Shown: positions 13,092 through 30,119 of the stretch, piece after piece
How the letters are laid out: the number at the start of each line of letters is the position of its first letter
Position numbering within the stretch: the stretch's first letter is position 1
Assembly: GCA_905178155.1 (NCBI GenBank)
Contig: CAJINV010000014.1
Coordinates: forward strand, 1,953,888-2,017,887
DNA length: 64,000 nucleotides
DNA from: Amoebophrya sp. A120
Taxonomy: Eukaryota > Sar > Dinophyceae > Syndiniales > Amoebophryaceae
Direction of reading: 5' to 3'
Notes under the pieces: generated by a model
The model's input: the letters and a program-made list of their open reading frames with translations, nothing else
What the model was told of the DNA's origin: nothing
The model's database searches: none
Position numbers and translations under genes: made by a program

Positions 13092-14789
13092 CGCGAATTT
13101 GCTTTATTATGTTTACAATACACAAAGAAAATATTGAATAGCTCTGCAGGAACTTTACGTTCGCAGACGAAATGGAGCCTGACCTTGTGAAGAGACATGA
13201 ATATTAACATTCACGGAGACGTCGACCGCCAATAAAGTGAATGCGGACACCAGATCAAAACCAAAACGAGAACAACAGAAGGAGAAAAAATAATGTGAAC
13301 TCAAAAAGGGTACGGGTAGGTACTAGTATGGCTCTGTCAGCGCGAACATTTGCCTAAAGAACGACAGAAGGAAGGACAGTGAGTGTGTGTGATTAAGACG
13401 GCTATGCGGCTACATGTGAATTATACAGGATAGATGCACTCGAGTATCGTGCTCGATATCCAACATACTTTGCTATGCCTAACTACGGAACGGGGTACAC
13501 ATGACATATACAATATGGGGGCAAGAACGGGTCAATCATGAACTGGGAAAAAGTCGCGCTCGCGTTCGCGAGTCTTCAATGCATGAATATAATTTTTACC
13601 TAGCGCGTTGTTGACTAGATTGCGCGCCATCGTCGACGAGTTCCGGGTGCACAAGCCTGTAAATGGCCTGTAGCGATGAAGTTTACAACTGGTTCTTTCT
13701 GCGAGACTTCTTACTTCCTATCTTTGACCGAATCAGTGGAGTCTTGATCTTCTACAGCTGCCTAGCCAGCCATCGAAAGGAACACTTTTAAAAGTAGCAG
13801 GTCGGATGTTGCAGCAGTGACTGCGTCACGTCTGACGTCGCAGGATACACTACGACGTCGACGCCGGCAACTACTTACAAAAACCTGCAAGGCGAGACCA
13901 GTAATCGCTGGCTTTGCGCCAGGTCGCTGGATTTGCACCGCTAGACGTTTTGCTTTCTCTTTGAATGTGAATCGGTGTGACAACAACTTCTTCACCATTC
14001 TACCGCTCACGAAGTCTATTTCTACTAAAACTGCGCCGGGTTTGCTTCAAACGCAGTGTTCGTACTGGCTCGCGGGGAGAGAAGTCAGTGAATCTCTTGA
14101 AGTGGCGAGACAAACAACACAAGTGAAGGTCTTACTGGTTTGAACAGAACAAGATGAGTCCTGCTCTGCCATAGATAAGCATAAGTTTACTTTGAGTATC
14201 GGCTGTTCCTGTTACGCCGAACTCCGTTGTCGCCGTGGCACTGAGAGTGCGCAAGTGCAGGAACTAGGTCGACGGGGGTCACGCAAAAAAAGATGAATAG
14301 TGATTCTGATCGACTGGCGTAGTCCTCCTGCTAAAACATACTAGTAGAAATCAGTCTAAGAGAAATAAGAACCGGGTCCTATTTTTCAAGACTTCAAAAG
14401 AAGAAAAACATAAATGAAGATTTTCAGCAGGGGCAGCGGCGGGTCGATATCAGTACTACTTTCCACATCTGCAGTCCATCCGGGCGGGCAGCAGTTGTTG
14501 TGGCGTCTCTACTCAGCGGTGCGCCGCTCCACGAGAAGCGGAAGCAGCTACTGGAGCATCTACAATTTTCTGTCGATGATCAACAAATCAAGCTTCATAC
14601 GGAATAAATACAGGCGATGATTATCGCTTTCAAAAAGTGATTGATCAAACAAAAAGTGAGGTGAACCTATTGTCAGCAGCGAAAGTCGCCTTTCGCATAA
14701 AGAAAGCAAAATATTCGAAAGCATACAAAAATTTTCTGTACACTATAACGAACGAGCGATCGAAGCTACTAGCGCTACGACCACCCGCG
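13092..14789. other. intergenic between genes 2 and 3
   Basis: This is the upstream flank of gene 2 and the downstream flank of gene 3. I see no convincing coding sequence. The part nearest gene 3 is where a SECIS element for the selenoprotein should lie (about 14300-14830), but I could not point to one with confidence. Confidence 0.4.
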
Positions 14790-14828
14790 ACCCTTCCACG
14801 GTTTGAATCCAAACCGATTGAAAGGGTT
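14790..14828 (-). other. 3' hairpin just after the thioredoxin reductase stop
   Basis: On the gene strand a two-part hairpin starts a few bases after the TAA. Its outer stem pairs ACCCTT with AAGGGT and its inner stem pairs CGGTTTG with CAAACCG around a GATT loop. It lacks the TGA/GA quartet expected of a SECIS, so I do not call it one. It may be a 3' UTR structure. Confidence 0.4.
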
Positions 14829-14831
14829 TGC

Positions 14832-19075
<4,244 letters not shown>

Positions 19076-20745
19076 ACTACATGAGGTACACTAGAGCTAC
19101 TTCGGTGTACACGGGACTATAGCAAGCTCGTCCAAATCACTGTTTGTGAAGATTCAATCAATCAGAAGGGATTTCTTTTTTTTCGGTCACAATCGAAGTG
19201 CTCGGCGGTCGTGTGTGGCCGCCAAATAAATCAGTTCCTCATAAAAAAAACTTCTTTGGCGTCAGTTCCTCTCATGGCGTTGATTTACCAGAACCTTCTT
19301 TGCGAAGATCACGCAAACTCGAACATCTGTCACCTCCATGCCTGCCGCTCGAGCGGAGAGCAACTTTTATCGTCCCGTCGAAAGGGTGAGTAAAGCAGTG
19401 GAGGTCGTTTTTACTTTGCTCTGATACAACGAACTTTACTTTTGCTCTGACTTGTTCTTCTTGGATATTTATTACTGCAGCCCTATAAAAATTCAGATGA
19501 ATATAAGCGCACTGATGCGTCGTGGCACTGATGCTGGGAAACAAAGGGCACGGGGCGAATAAATCATCGAGAGCTACAATAAAGTTCAGGTAGTTGTGGG
19601 TAGTTTGCTGTTTTTAAACTCAACTTTTTGCTTCTGAACTCGTTGATTTTGGTTGATTCGCTAGTAGATGAGGGAAACGGAAAACTCATCATCAAAAACC
19701 ATAAAATACATGAGATTTTTTTCTGGTGGAAAAAATGTCGTCTTATGCTTTTACTTTAATATTGCGCCGTCTCATCAATTCAATATCGTTGCTCGAAATT
19801 ACACCTACTAAACTAGCTTTGGCGAAGTAGATTTTGTTTCTGTGCATCATATTCAGTCGACTCACGGTTCCATGGCACTCTTGATAACTTATTTTCTGGT
19901 CGCCGTGTCCGTCGGTGATAGATGAGTACTATGCAGCAGCTAGATTCTACTGCAGCTGTGCATTGTTTTTGTCGTATCGGACCGGAGAAGACGTTTTAGA
20001 CAGCACAGACCTGCAGCTAGGTAATAGCAGAAAAGGAAAAGGATGAAGACCACACAAATATAAGCATCAAGACGAAGACGTAGACGTTACAGGGAGCATT
20101 AACATACTTATATTGAATTCATCGGGTGGAGCGCACGTTGTTACATTTTGCAGAAGGGAAGATCATAAAAAGTTCATAAAGCGCATCACGTTGTTACAAG
20201 GAAGTCTGAAATTGTATAGGTACAAAACATTTGAAGTTCAAAATAATCACCACGCACGACGGCATTACCGTGATTTACAGCTGCGCCGCGTTTCGTTACC
20301 ACAGCACTGGGCTGCTTTTCTTATTAATTTGCCTATAATCAAAGCCGTAGTAGTTTCATGCAGCACTATTTTACTCTTCCAGCATCTTTTGCGAATCGGC
20401 ATGGTCTCTTCTTCATGCCCCCGCTACTCCAGCAATGCGGTTCTTGCGCCATTGCTTTCACGAATCTGTTCTGAGAATATTAAAACGAGTTTCTTGAGGT
20501 TTCTTGTGGAAATTTTGCTAATGATAAAAAGGTTTCTGAGAAGATAATGTAATTGTATTGGGACAGCTAATTTTGGAAATGAGTAGATTGCCTGAGCTGC
20601 AAACCACGGAAGAACCGCCCCAGCCTCCTCTTTTCCTTGCGCGAAAAGAGGTATGATTTTTCGATATCACACATAATTGCACGCGGCCTAATCGAGGTTC
20701 TGTTTCATTCGAAAATCCATTTGTTCCATGCGTTTTAATACAAAT
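19076..20745. other. intergenic between genes 3 and 4
   Basis: AT-rich flank with no recognisable gene. A 144-codon plus-strand frame at 20113-20547 shows no domain or composition typical of the confirmed genes. Confidence 0.4.
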
Positions 20746-23700
20746 CTACATTCCCGGTGGCAGCGGTGGGGGTGGCGGGATGCCGCTATCTTCCACGGCG
20801 TCGCCGACGTCTTTCGTTTTCTGCTTTCTCACCGGCTGCTGCATCGCCTGCTCGCGCAGGTTCTGGGAGACCACTAAATTGTTGATCAGGCCCTGGCGCG
20901 TGCCGACCTTCGAACTGAGATCCTTCTGCCTCTTGCGTGAAAAGTCGCGCTCGTGCAGCTCTGCCTCGGTGATGCCCCACATATCGTCGAGACGTTCGAG
21001 AAGCATCTGGGTTCATGTTTTGTTTTGGAATGAAACGCTGATGAATAAAAAGTAGTTGCAAAAGAACAAAACGCGAGGGAGTACACTGTATTAAGCCCTA
21101 AAAAATGCATCTTTGCGTGACGGCTGCAAAAGGTGAGCGACACGACGCCGAAAAACAAATCATACCTTCGTGATAGAAACAAAAGAATTTGCAGTTTCTT
21201 CGAGAAAACATTTACGCGCAAGTCCATCAAATTCAAATTAGACAAACAAAGCGATACAAAATAAAAAAAAAAAAATCTTTAATACATCCGCCTGCTGAAT
21301 AAGTTTATCCGCCTGTCCCTGCAAGTTCATGGCCCTTCTGCTTGCTCTCTGCACGTACGCTAATAGTTGGATCATATCGCCTCCTTGCGCGGGCCCCTTC
21401 ATCTTCTGCACACCCACGATAAACTCATCGACGGAGAGAGATTGAGAATTGTCCACATCGAGGAGGAAAAACAACTCTTCGGCCTGATAGTTTTTGTTTT
21501 GTCCGTAGGTAGGGTTCTAGTGTCGCATCACAAAAAATTTATTTCATATAGTTCAAGTTCTCACGCTCGAAAATAGATCAGTAGTGCTAGTGCAGGACAA
21601 AAACAGGAAATACTAAGAAAATAGAAATACGTCCTCCAACGGCAGCCCAATAATTTTCAACTTCGACTGGAAGCTTTTTGTTCTTATCGCTTCGCAGAAC
21701 TGCTCGAAGTTCAGCTCCCCGGTGCTGCTCGCGTCGGCGAACTCCATAAACTCGATTCGCATGGAATTCATGACGCGCTTCTCGCACTCGAGGATGATGT
21801 TTTGCACGTTCTGGTCGTTTTCCTTTGCGACGAGCAAGGTTCGCTCGACGATGACACCGATAATGACGTTGAGAAGACCAAAGGAGCACAGAACGATAAC
21901 GATGAGGCATAGGACGACAAGGGAAACATCCTGCTTCATGGACGTATGGAAAGGGAAACATGCTCTTCTTGGTGAGGGTGATTCAACTTGTTTTCATGTG
22001 TGAATACCATTCACGTGAACGGTAATACACATGATAAGCTCTCTCTTGATGTTGATTCCAGCCTGCTGCATAACATAATACACGATGGTATGGTAGACGA
22101 TTAAAATATTAATGTACCTCATACACCACAATACCATCGTGAGTAACATCTTGCGCGACGGTATAATGCGCGTCTGAAAAGCGACAAGTCAAAATCATTA
22201 GAAGAAACATGTTTCACTATCGTAAATTGGCCTGACAATTGACCCCGACCAGGATTCCAACGTGATAATCTGTCGTGTGATGATTGATGTGGAATAGAGT
22301 TAGTTTTTCGACGGAATTAATACGTTCTTTTAATTTGCAAATCCAACCCAAGCAAAACAGAAAAACTTTTTACCTGAAACACGGTGAGCATGGCTCGTGG
22401 CACGGATCCTACATAGACATCCATATCTGGCCAGTGGTTTTTGAATTCCTTGACACTTCCTACTGCGATGACTAACAGCACCCCGATCGCGTAGCAGACG
22501 ACGAAAAGTAGAACTGAAACCCAGAAAACGGTTACCAGCGATTCGTAGAAACCTTTGATTTTTTTTTTGTGAAGTTGATCTCTGACCGTGTTGTAACCCA
22601 CCACTACCAAAAACAAAATAAGTACTGTGTGCTGTTTGTCTTCAATCACATAGTGTAACTATAATTGTTGCTCCGTCGAACAAAAATTTAGGAATCTAAA
22701 TCAAATACCTTTCACAATCGTCCACAAATCCCGGAACATCCTGAGCAATCGAATCTGTCGCACCACACGGAGCATACGCAACATACGGAATGCGGTAATC
22801 ACCTTCATCTCACCCTCGCCTTGAAACATGAAGCGCACGACGATCTGATTTGTAGACAAAGCTAAAGATCATTGCATTTTGGGATAACAAAGTACAAATT
22901 CGTTGTGATTAGGCAAGTACAGCCTGTGCTGCATGACATTGCATTTTTGCGGGAGCCTCACAAAAAAGAAAACAAGTGATCTATTCAGTACATCCACAAA
23001 CCCGAGCACAACGAGATGGTAATCCAGGATGTTCCACGGATCCAGGAAGTATCCCCACTGCAGCTATCACAGGAAAAAACATTGTAGGTGTAATTTTTTT
23101 GGAGGAACAGCATTACAAATTTGTCTGGCATGACAGCAAAAACCTGTCATGCGCAGATAGTACGGGAAAACGCCCTTTGGTGGACCCTATGACGCATGCC
23201 AAGAATGACAGACTCAATCACTTTGCGCGTTGCGCGTGACAAATCTACACGTAACAACGTTTTTTTTTTTGGATAGCAGCAGTTGTAGTTTTATTATCAT
23301 TTCCGCGAGAAAGATCGCCAGAAAGCAGATCTCGAAGATGACAAAGATCAGAGTGTGCTCCAGCTTGTCTGACTTTGCCGTGTCTACCTCCAACCCAATC
23401 ATGAAGGCGTTGAACACAATGGTGAACGCGACGAGGGAGGTCAGGTATTTACTGTTCGACGGGTGTTTTTGTCTCGCCATCAGGTCGTGCGTGGTCATCA
23501 CGTGCATCTGCTGGAAAACCGATCGGAACTGCTATTACAGTGAAAAATGCCCCCCGCCCCCAAAGTCGCAAAAATTTGTGATGCGAAGTTTCCAAATGAA
23601 AACTTTTTGTCATGCATGCAAGAAGTATGAATCTTTCCGATGCAGAGTCTAGGCGTGTATCGCATCGCTTGCATGACAAGCGCCACCTTTGCTGCGGTCT

Positions 23701-24161
23701 CTTGCAATACAAATTTTTGCTATTCACGATTGGAAATCTGTGATGCTGATAGATGCAAGAAGGCGGATGTTTCATGCATACAAATGAAAAGGTTTGCAAT
23801 GCAAATGCCCCCAAATTCGGGGGTGGGGGCATTTTTCACTTTGATAACTGCCCGGTGTGCTCTATCATCTGGCCATTGGCACCGTTACCGTTGGCGCCAT
23901 TGCCATTCCCGTTCGGCGCCTCCCCGCCATTGCCGCCGGATTCGGCGGGAGCTGGTTTTTTTTTTTAATTTTGGAAATGTTTCGCATTTAGAAAAGAAAA
24001 GCTGGCTCATGCCGTCCTCTATGTGTGCCGAGGAGATGTTGAAGCAAAGCGTGTAGTTGATAGTTGTTGTATCTCGTGTAGTTTTTAGTCCTGTTGTAGA
24101 AAGCCCAAACATGATATACATTCGTACCTGTTGAGCTCTTAGCCTTGCTCGCGTCGGCCAT
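20746..24161 (-). CDS. single-domain voltage-gated cation channel with EF-hands
   Basis: Exons: 24161-24128, 23951-23847, 23527-23276, 23059-22992, 22844-22709, 22552-22374, 22269-22218, 22173-22118, 22062-22031, 21967-21631, 21483-21286, 21006-20746 (about 569 residues). An Asn-Gly-rich N-terminus precedes S1 (FTIVFNAFMIGLEVD), S2 (FVIFEICFLAIFLAEMIIK), S3 (DYHLVVLGFVD), an S4 with Arg every third residue (RMLRMLRVVRQIRLLRMFR), S5, a pore helix ending in the TLESWS filter (residues 261-266), and S6 (LNVIIGVIVE). Behind S6 lie a degenerate EF-hand and a second loop, DVDNSQSLSVDE. The TLESWS filter is that of bacterial NaV and protist EukCat channels, so Na+ and/or Ca2+ conduction is inferred, with Ca2+ feedback through the EF-hands. 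Two junctions are introners; the others are GT-AG. The exon 9/10 junction could shift by one codon. Confidence 0.93.
23065..23275. mobile_element. introner, family H
   Basis: The left end is TATCACAGGAAAAAACATTG. The right end inverted begins TATCC followed by an A run and AACGTTGT. Direct repeats GCAGC lie at 23060-23064 and 23276-23280. Removal joins channel S2 to S3 (KLQLLQWGYF). It is closely related to the element at 40000-40210. Confidence 0.93.
23533..23846. mobile_element. introner, family F
   Basis: The left end is TATTACAGTGAAAAATGCC; the right end inverted is TATCAAAGTGAAAAATGCC, followed by runs of C (GGGGGC/GCCCCC). Direct repeats ACTGC lie at 23528-23532 and 23847-23851. Removal joins EHTGQ to FRSVFQQ in the channel. 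Confidence 0.93.
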
Positions 24162-25159
24162 TTTGTTTCTCTGGTCGGCGCGCGATTTGAAGAGAGCTCA
24201 GGTCTGCGGGCGCAGCAGCGGTGTCGATTCAGCAGGAACTTTGTCTGTAGATTTCCGTCTTTCGATGAACTTGGTTGAATATCACTACCACGGTAGTGAA
24301 AATTCCCCGGCGAAGTAGTTCTTGTGGGACAAGCTGCGCGTTAGCGTGGCCGTCTGCGCTTGCGCGGCGACGTTGAGGTGAGTGCTGACATTATCCTTTT
24401 TAATGTGTAGCTCTATGAAGATAAAAACGCAGGAGAAGGTGAGGATCTACAGCTTCGAAGGCATTTTTTATTGTTCATCTCTCTCTAAAAAACGTCTTGC
24501 TGTTTCGTTTCTCAGGGTTGACGAATTATGACATGCGAAAAAAAGATTGGGAGGTGGATAACTTGACGAGTAGAACAAGAATAAGAGACGACAACGAGGC
24601 TGGCACATTTGAGATTCCGCAACTTCCACATTCCCTTGATGTTCCTTCGTCCTCTATCGATAAAACATTCCACTTGCGCTCCGTGTTTTCGTTTTCGACA
24701 AACTCGCTCGCGAAAAATCATATTCGTTCACAGCTCTTCACTTAATAGAATCAATCTCGACCTCTTCCCTCCCTCACAATCTCTCTTCTCGTCCCTCACA
24801 ATGCGACTAACAGTGCTAGTGCTACTGGTGCTCTACTAGTACTCCTATCTCGCTTCGTATTCGTTCTCCTCTCTCACGTCGTTCAACGAGATACGTGCGG
24901 GCGACATTTTTGGGATCTGTCACTTGCCAGGCCAGTGCATCAGCAAGCCAGAAGCATACTGTGCGAGTCGCGCCTTTGATTTTGCCTCGCTTGTTAATTC
25001 TTACTTGCTCATACAACCATATGCGACGTTCATTCGTAGACAAGACAGTCTGATGAAACTGAAACAATTTGTTCTGCCGTGCAGGTGCAGTGTGGTCATT
25101 CAAATAGACGAGATTTTTGCATAATATATAAATTCGTACAACGCTACTTGTTTACTTTC
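24162..25159. other. intergenic between genes 4 and 5
   Basis: I see no gene. Short frames on both strands overlap without protein character. Confidence 0.4.
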
Positions 25160-28100
25160 TCAAAACTCTTCCTCTGCTAGTTCTGAGTCCGAGCGGCCAC
25201 GCTCCGGGTCATTTCCATTTGTTTTTGAAACTTTATTTTCTTTTTCGGCCGCAAAGCCGTTGTTCTTGTTTGCGAAAGCACTCGGCACCTTCATCGGCAC
25301 GGTGGGTAAGCGGGAGACGTCGAATGTGGTCGCAGAAGTAGAAACAGGGTCATTTTTCGCCGGTGTTGTAGTCCTCGTCGTTCCCGGAATGTCGCCAAAA
25401 ACCTTTCCGGAAACCCGCACCGGCTGGATTTTCGCTAGAGCCTTCTCCCTCTCCTTCGTGGTAGAAACCACAGTACTCGGCGGAACCGCGTCGGACGAGT
25501 AGTAGGAAATATTGTCGTCAAAATCCACTTCTTTCTCCGACGAAGACAGGACTGCACCGTCCATTTTCATCACGTCTGCTGGATGAAGAACACTGGTACC
25601 AGGAGCGACTCGTTCGCTTATTTTGCTCGTATCCCGACTGGAGGTTAAGTCCCCGCGAGCAGGACCCGATGAGCTATCCTTTGACTCGTCTGTGGAGCTT
25701 TTCTTGGAAAGAAACACAGACTCTAACTCCACTTCCGAGGAGTGGGCGGACTTCGGACTGTGTTTTTGCTTGATGCCCCTGGGATCGTCGATTTCCACCT
25801 TTTTCTTGTTCCTAGATGTTGCCCCCGCCGCGCCAGCTGCTTTCTTCAAAGACGCCTCCGTGCCGTCGAAGTCCGTTTCATCATTGTCGACATTGTCATC
25901 GAACTGCACAAGATTCGTGTTCAACATCATCCCCGCCGACAGTCCACGGCCACCACCCCCGCTACTCTTTTTCCCGAATTCGATCCGAATTTGCGCCAAT
26001 AGTCTCCGTTTTTTCTTCCGGTCCACTAAGAGACTGAACACGTTTTTCTCAAACTGTTCGACCGGGATTCCGGGGAGGCGCCGGTACATTTTCACTTCGT
26101 TATCAAATGCAAATACGTCTGGGCCTGGAAGATTGCCACGTTTGTCATGCATATTTCACATGACGCATGACGCCTGTAATGCATGCCCCAGCATCACAGA
26201 TTTCCTCAGGGCTTCCTGATGCTTATTTCGCATGAGAAATTGAAATGTCCTCCCCGCGTAGCGCAAAGTGGACTCCTCTTGCTAGTCATCCAATACAGAC
26301 TTTTTTGGAATCCAAACACCGCATCACAAGTTACCACCTTCTAGACCCAGACATATTTGCAATACATATTCGTCGTGCGGGAGCAAGTGCCCGGCGGAAA
26401 CGTGGTTCTCCGCCTCCGCGATCGCCAAGTCATCGTCGTCGTCTAAAATCCGGCGAATCGGCTGCAGTTTCGCGGAAGTGGGTTGCGAAGATGTTGCGGC
26501 TGCACTGCTGGAATTCTTGTTGTTTCTTCGATTCCACACGTCCTTCGTCGCTCTCATCTTTCTCGTGGCGGACCGGAGAATCGCCGTCAGGACGGACTTA
26601 TGCATTGCAAAAGCATCGCACTAGTACAAAGCGCATGACAAATTTTTCGTAAAGGAAAAATCAAATTTGTCGTGCAGAACAAGCTAAAAAAGCAGATCTG
26701 CCATGCAAGACCTGCATTTATACGAGTGCGATGCCTTTGCACAGGATAGGATTCCCTAGTAGTGCTGGGGTCTTGATGATGTTCTGCTGTTGAAGATGTT
26801 CCTCCAGAACCGCCCGACAGATAGAAACTGGTGTTCTCGTCGCTGTCAAAACTGCCGTCGAAATGCGTTCGCCAGAGCCCGATGAGACTCAGTTTCGCAG
26901 TTCTGCTCTTATCCGGCGTTTCCCGAAACTTCGTTTTCCACTTTCGATACGCGCCCGTGTCGTCCCGCGTCGACTTCGCGTTGCTTCTCCCCACGCGGTG
27001 CGAGAGGTTGCGCATCTGCGCACTGGCGTACTCGACGAAGCAGCGGAGGAGGACGGCGCGGTAGATTTCCGGGAGGTTAGTGGCGAACTGGTGTTCAGAG
27101 GATGAACTCGACGAGGACGCAGCACGAGACGAGCCACGACCTGTGGTCATGCCGGAGCTCATTCCCAAATGCGAAAAGTACTCGCAGACCCTCCTGATTG
27201 CCAAAAACACCACTTCCTTCCCCGTGCGGTTCAATCGCGTGACGTCTAAGACATCGGATTGGACGCTGTAGTCTCCCGTCCTGTCCTGGTCCACGTTCGG
27301 GTAATAATAGATGAGATGATGAGAGGAAACAAATCTCCGTCTGTGAAGATGTTGTTGACTTTGATGTCCTCGTCCGTAGGTGCTCTCGTGGACGAAGAGG
27401 AATTCCCTGCAACGCTCGACAAAATCGCCAAAGAGAAGCGAAAAAACACCCGTCCCGTGCAGCAACTTCAAATCATCAGCAGTCAGATCTCCCGCGTCAC
27501 GAGCTTTATTCCGCCTCTTCATTTTCGCCTTGAGCGCCAGGTGTCTCCGGCGCGCAACTTCGCGCTTCTGCTTTTTCGTTTCATCTTTTTCTGGATCTGC
27601 TGCTCCTTCCCCGTGGTCTCTATCGGAGGTGGTGTTGCTGGTTTTTGATCGCTGGCTTTTGCTTGTGTCGGATGAGGAGGAAGAATCATCCGCGGACAAG
27701 GCGTCGTTAATATCGTTTTCTTCGTCAAAATTGCCGAAGTCACCCTCGTCCTCAGATGAAGAGGAGGATGAAAAGGCTGCACCAGCAGCCAGGTCCCGAT
27801 CTCGCAGACACGCAGAGAACAAGGTGGACAAGACAAACCGCAGCACGTTTTTCAGACCGGTGAAAACTGCGGAAATGGGTTCCTCCGAAATAGGAAGTAA
27901 GAAGTCTAGACCGCAGGCCTGCAGGATGAAGGTCCCGACTAATTTCCAAATTGTGGTGAGGACGAAAATAGTGTGCAAAACGAGGAGGATGTCGATTGGG
28001 AGAAAATAATCTGCGTCGGATTGATTTGACGGGGAGGTGGTCGTAGAAGAATTGTTTTTGATTCTTCCTTCGTACCACACGCCGATCAGGCTCGTGGCAA

Positions 28101-29803
28101 GCATCAAATGCAGCTGAAAACTTTCCGCGAACCCCGCGATTGGAAATGCAGCGAACGCGTCGTCCTTGTGGTGCAGAAACAAGAGAGTAACCGCGAGGAG
28201 GAAGAGAAGCAAGTGCAACGACGGAAGTGTTGTGTCGAGGTTCTTCGGTGAGGTAGAAGAGAAATCAGCGCCGGAAAACTCAGTGACGCAGACATAATAC
28301 CCCGCGACGAGCAGAACTAGCACACCCTTCACGATCATCTTCTTCTCAACCGCATAAAGCGGTTCCCAGAGGGCGCCCGAGGTCAAGAACCCCCACAACT
28401 GGTTTGCAAACTGCTCTCCGTTACTCGTGGACAAACCAACTGAGCTCTTCAGGCAGCAATGGGCGACGAACTGGCGCAGGCAGAACGGAATCCAGAACCC
28501 GAAAAGGAAAACCCCGAGATAGATCAGAGAGAGCGCTGCCGATTTTCCAATAGAAGCGGCGGAGGCTGCTCCTCCGTTCAGCGTGTGGATGTTGACCGCT
28601 TCGAGGAGGAGGCAAACGAGCGAAATCCCCTGCGTGAGGTACAGTAAGTTTACAGCGGTGGGGAAAATCTGCCGGCAACTTTCCAGCACGACTTGCCAAA
28701 AATTCATCCCGCGGTAAACCTCCACATGCGAAGCGCCTTCTTTCCTTCTGAAGCCACACCGGTACCGGTACCAGCCGCAGAGGAGTGAGAGAAAGAGCAG
28801 ACCTGACAGGACAACCAATGGAAGCAGGTATGCGACGGCCAGAAGAGACAGTTGGGAATCGTCCTCGTTCTTGCTACTTACTGATAGATGTGCAGCATGT
28901 GCTCCCGATGAGGCAGGCGCAGATGTTCCAGCACTGCTCGCTGCGACAAAAGAAACGCTACACCCGGCTTCTGTAGTTTTGCCCGTAACCGTTGCAGACG
29001 CTGGGTACCAGAATGCATGTGGAGATGTACCCGCTGACAAACTGCCGACCTCAAACGGGTTGTGCAGCCACTGCAGGAGTCTTTCGATGCTTCCCAGAAA
29101 CCCGGTTGTACTGTGGTCGCGCGGAACGAGCAGCGTAGTCGCACTCGAAGTGGAACTGCTCGAGACCACGTCGATGGCATGCCGCTGGTCCCGCAGGTTC
29201 AGCAACAAAGACAGCGGCAAGCAGCCGAGCAGCGGGTAGTCGAAAAGCGTCCGGAGCAGCGCGAGCTTCTCTTCCCGCATGTGCAGCGACCACTCGCCCT
29301 TCCGCTTGTGGCTACTGGACAGTCGGCCGCGGCCGCTTGCGAGAATGCCGGGTCTGGATGTGGAGGAAACGCTGCCGCTTGGTAAGAGAATGGCTTTGAG
29401 GAGAGAATCCTGTGTCGGGGAGATACCTGCTGGGTTTTCAAATAGCATGGCACACAAACATCTTCTTCGCCGGAAGAACAACTAATCGCAAGATAATAGC
29501 ACACGAATTGTAGCTATTCTTTCAGTCAGCGCACCAGCCGCATGAAGTTGAACCACATACGATATTTCCTCAACTCTCACAACATTTTTTCATACCTTCC
29601 GGATACCGCAGGAACGCCCAAATCCGTCCATTCTGCAGGGTCGCGACAAAGGAGAGTAGCAAAAAAACCAGAACTGCGACGAAGACAAAGTTTGCAAGTG
29701 AAGTCGTCGGAGAAAAGACCAGCAACCGCACTTCGCAGTTTTCCGTTGCAGTAGTCGTGAGATCGCGGCTCACGGGCGATGTTGATGTGCTCAAGCCGGT
29801 CAT
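25160..29803 (-). CDS. 1348-residue polytopic membrane protein, unknown family
   Basis: Exons: 29803-29596, 29426-26749, 26593-26369, 26095-25160, summing to 1349 codons with stop. The first junction is GT-AG; the other two are introners. The N-terminus has a membrane segment (FVFVAVLVFLLLSFVATL). The long second exon encodes about seven more hydrophobic segments (for example LLPLVVLSGLLFLSLL, AVNLLYLTQGISLVCLLLE, LIYLGVFLFGFWIPF, VKGVLVLLVAGYYVCV, LHLLLFLLAVTLLFLHH, ILLVLHTIFVLTTIW). A charged cytoplasmic-looking tail rich in Ser, Asp and Lys follows. The helix pattern recalls the C-terminal membrane block of large protist surface proteins, but no family could be named. It is transcribed in the same direction as its neighbours. 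Confidence 0.85.
26101..26368. mobile_element. introner, family B
   Basis: The left end is TATCAAATGCAAATACGTC. The right end inverted is TATGTATTGCAAATATGTC. Direct repeats TTCGT lie at 26096-26100 and 26369-26373. Removal joins LLPHDE to VKMYRR in gene 5. Confidence 0.94.
26599..26748. mobile_element. introner, family A
   Basis: The ends are TATGCATTGCAAAAGCATCG and an inverted TATCCTGTGCAAAGGCATCG. Flanking repeats GGACT (26594-26598) and GGATT (26749-26753) have one mismatch. Removal joins TTRES to VLTAIL in gene 5. Confidence 0.92.
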
Positions 29804-30119
29804 TTATTTTTGCAGGGAATTGTTATTTGGCCTCGTTGCTACTGGCAGACGGTTAGTCACAATCCAGTGGCGGCCTATTCTGGGTTTCATCGCACCTTCT
29901 TTGCCACGACTTAGATAGTTATCGCACTCTTATGTCTCTCGCTTGCGGCTACCGGTCCAACAACAACAACAAAATCCGATTTGACGCGACGATCATAAAA
30001 TCAATGTCACTCATCAACTTGAACTTCTACGTCATCAGATCACAAATCTCGAAGCAAGTTGCTGTCACTTCATCTTCGTCATTCCCTATTTCTCAATCAC
30101 AATAACCCTTCTCTCTCAT
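29804..30119. other. upstream flank of gene 5
   Basis: No open frame of note. It may hold the promoter and 5' leader of gene 5, but I recognise no motif. Confidence 0.35.

Noticed and set aside
14790-14828. The 3' hairpin of thioredoxin reductase as the SECIS element.
   Set aside because: The internal loop lacks the TGA/GA quartet and the apical AA, so it does not meet the SECIS consensus.
20113-20547. 144-codon plus-strand frame.
   Set aside because: Intergenic, AT-rich and without protein features.
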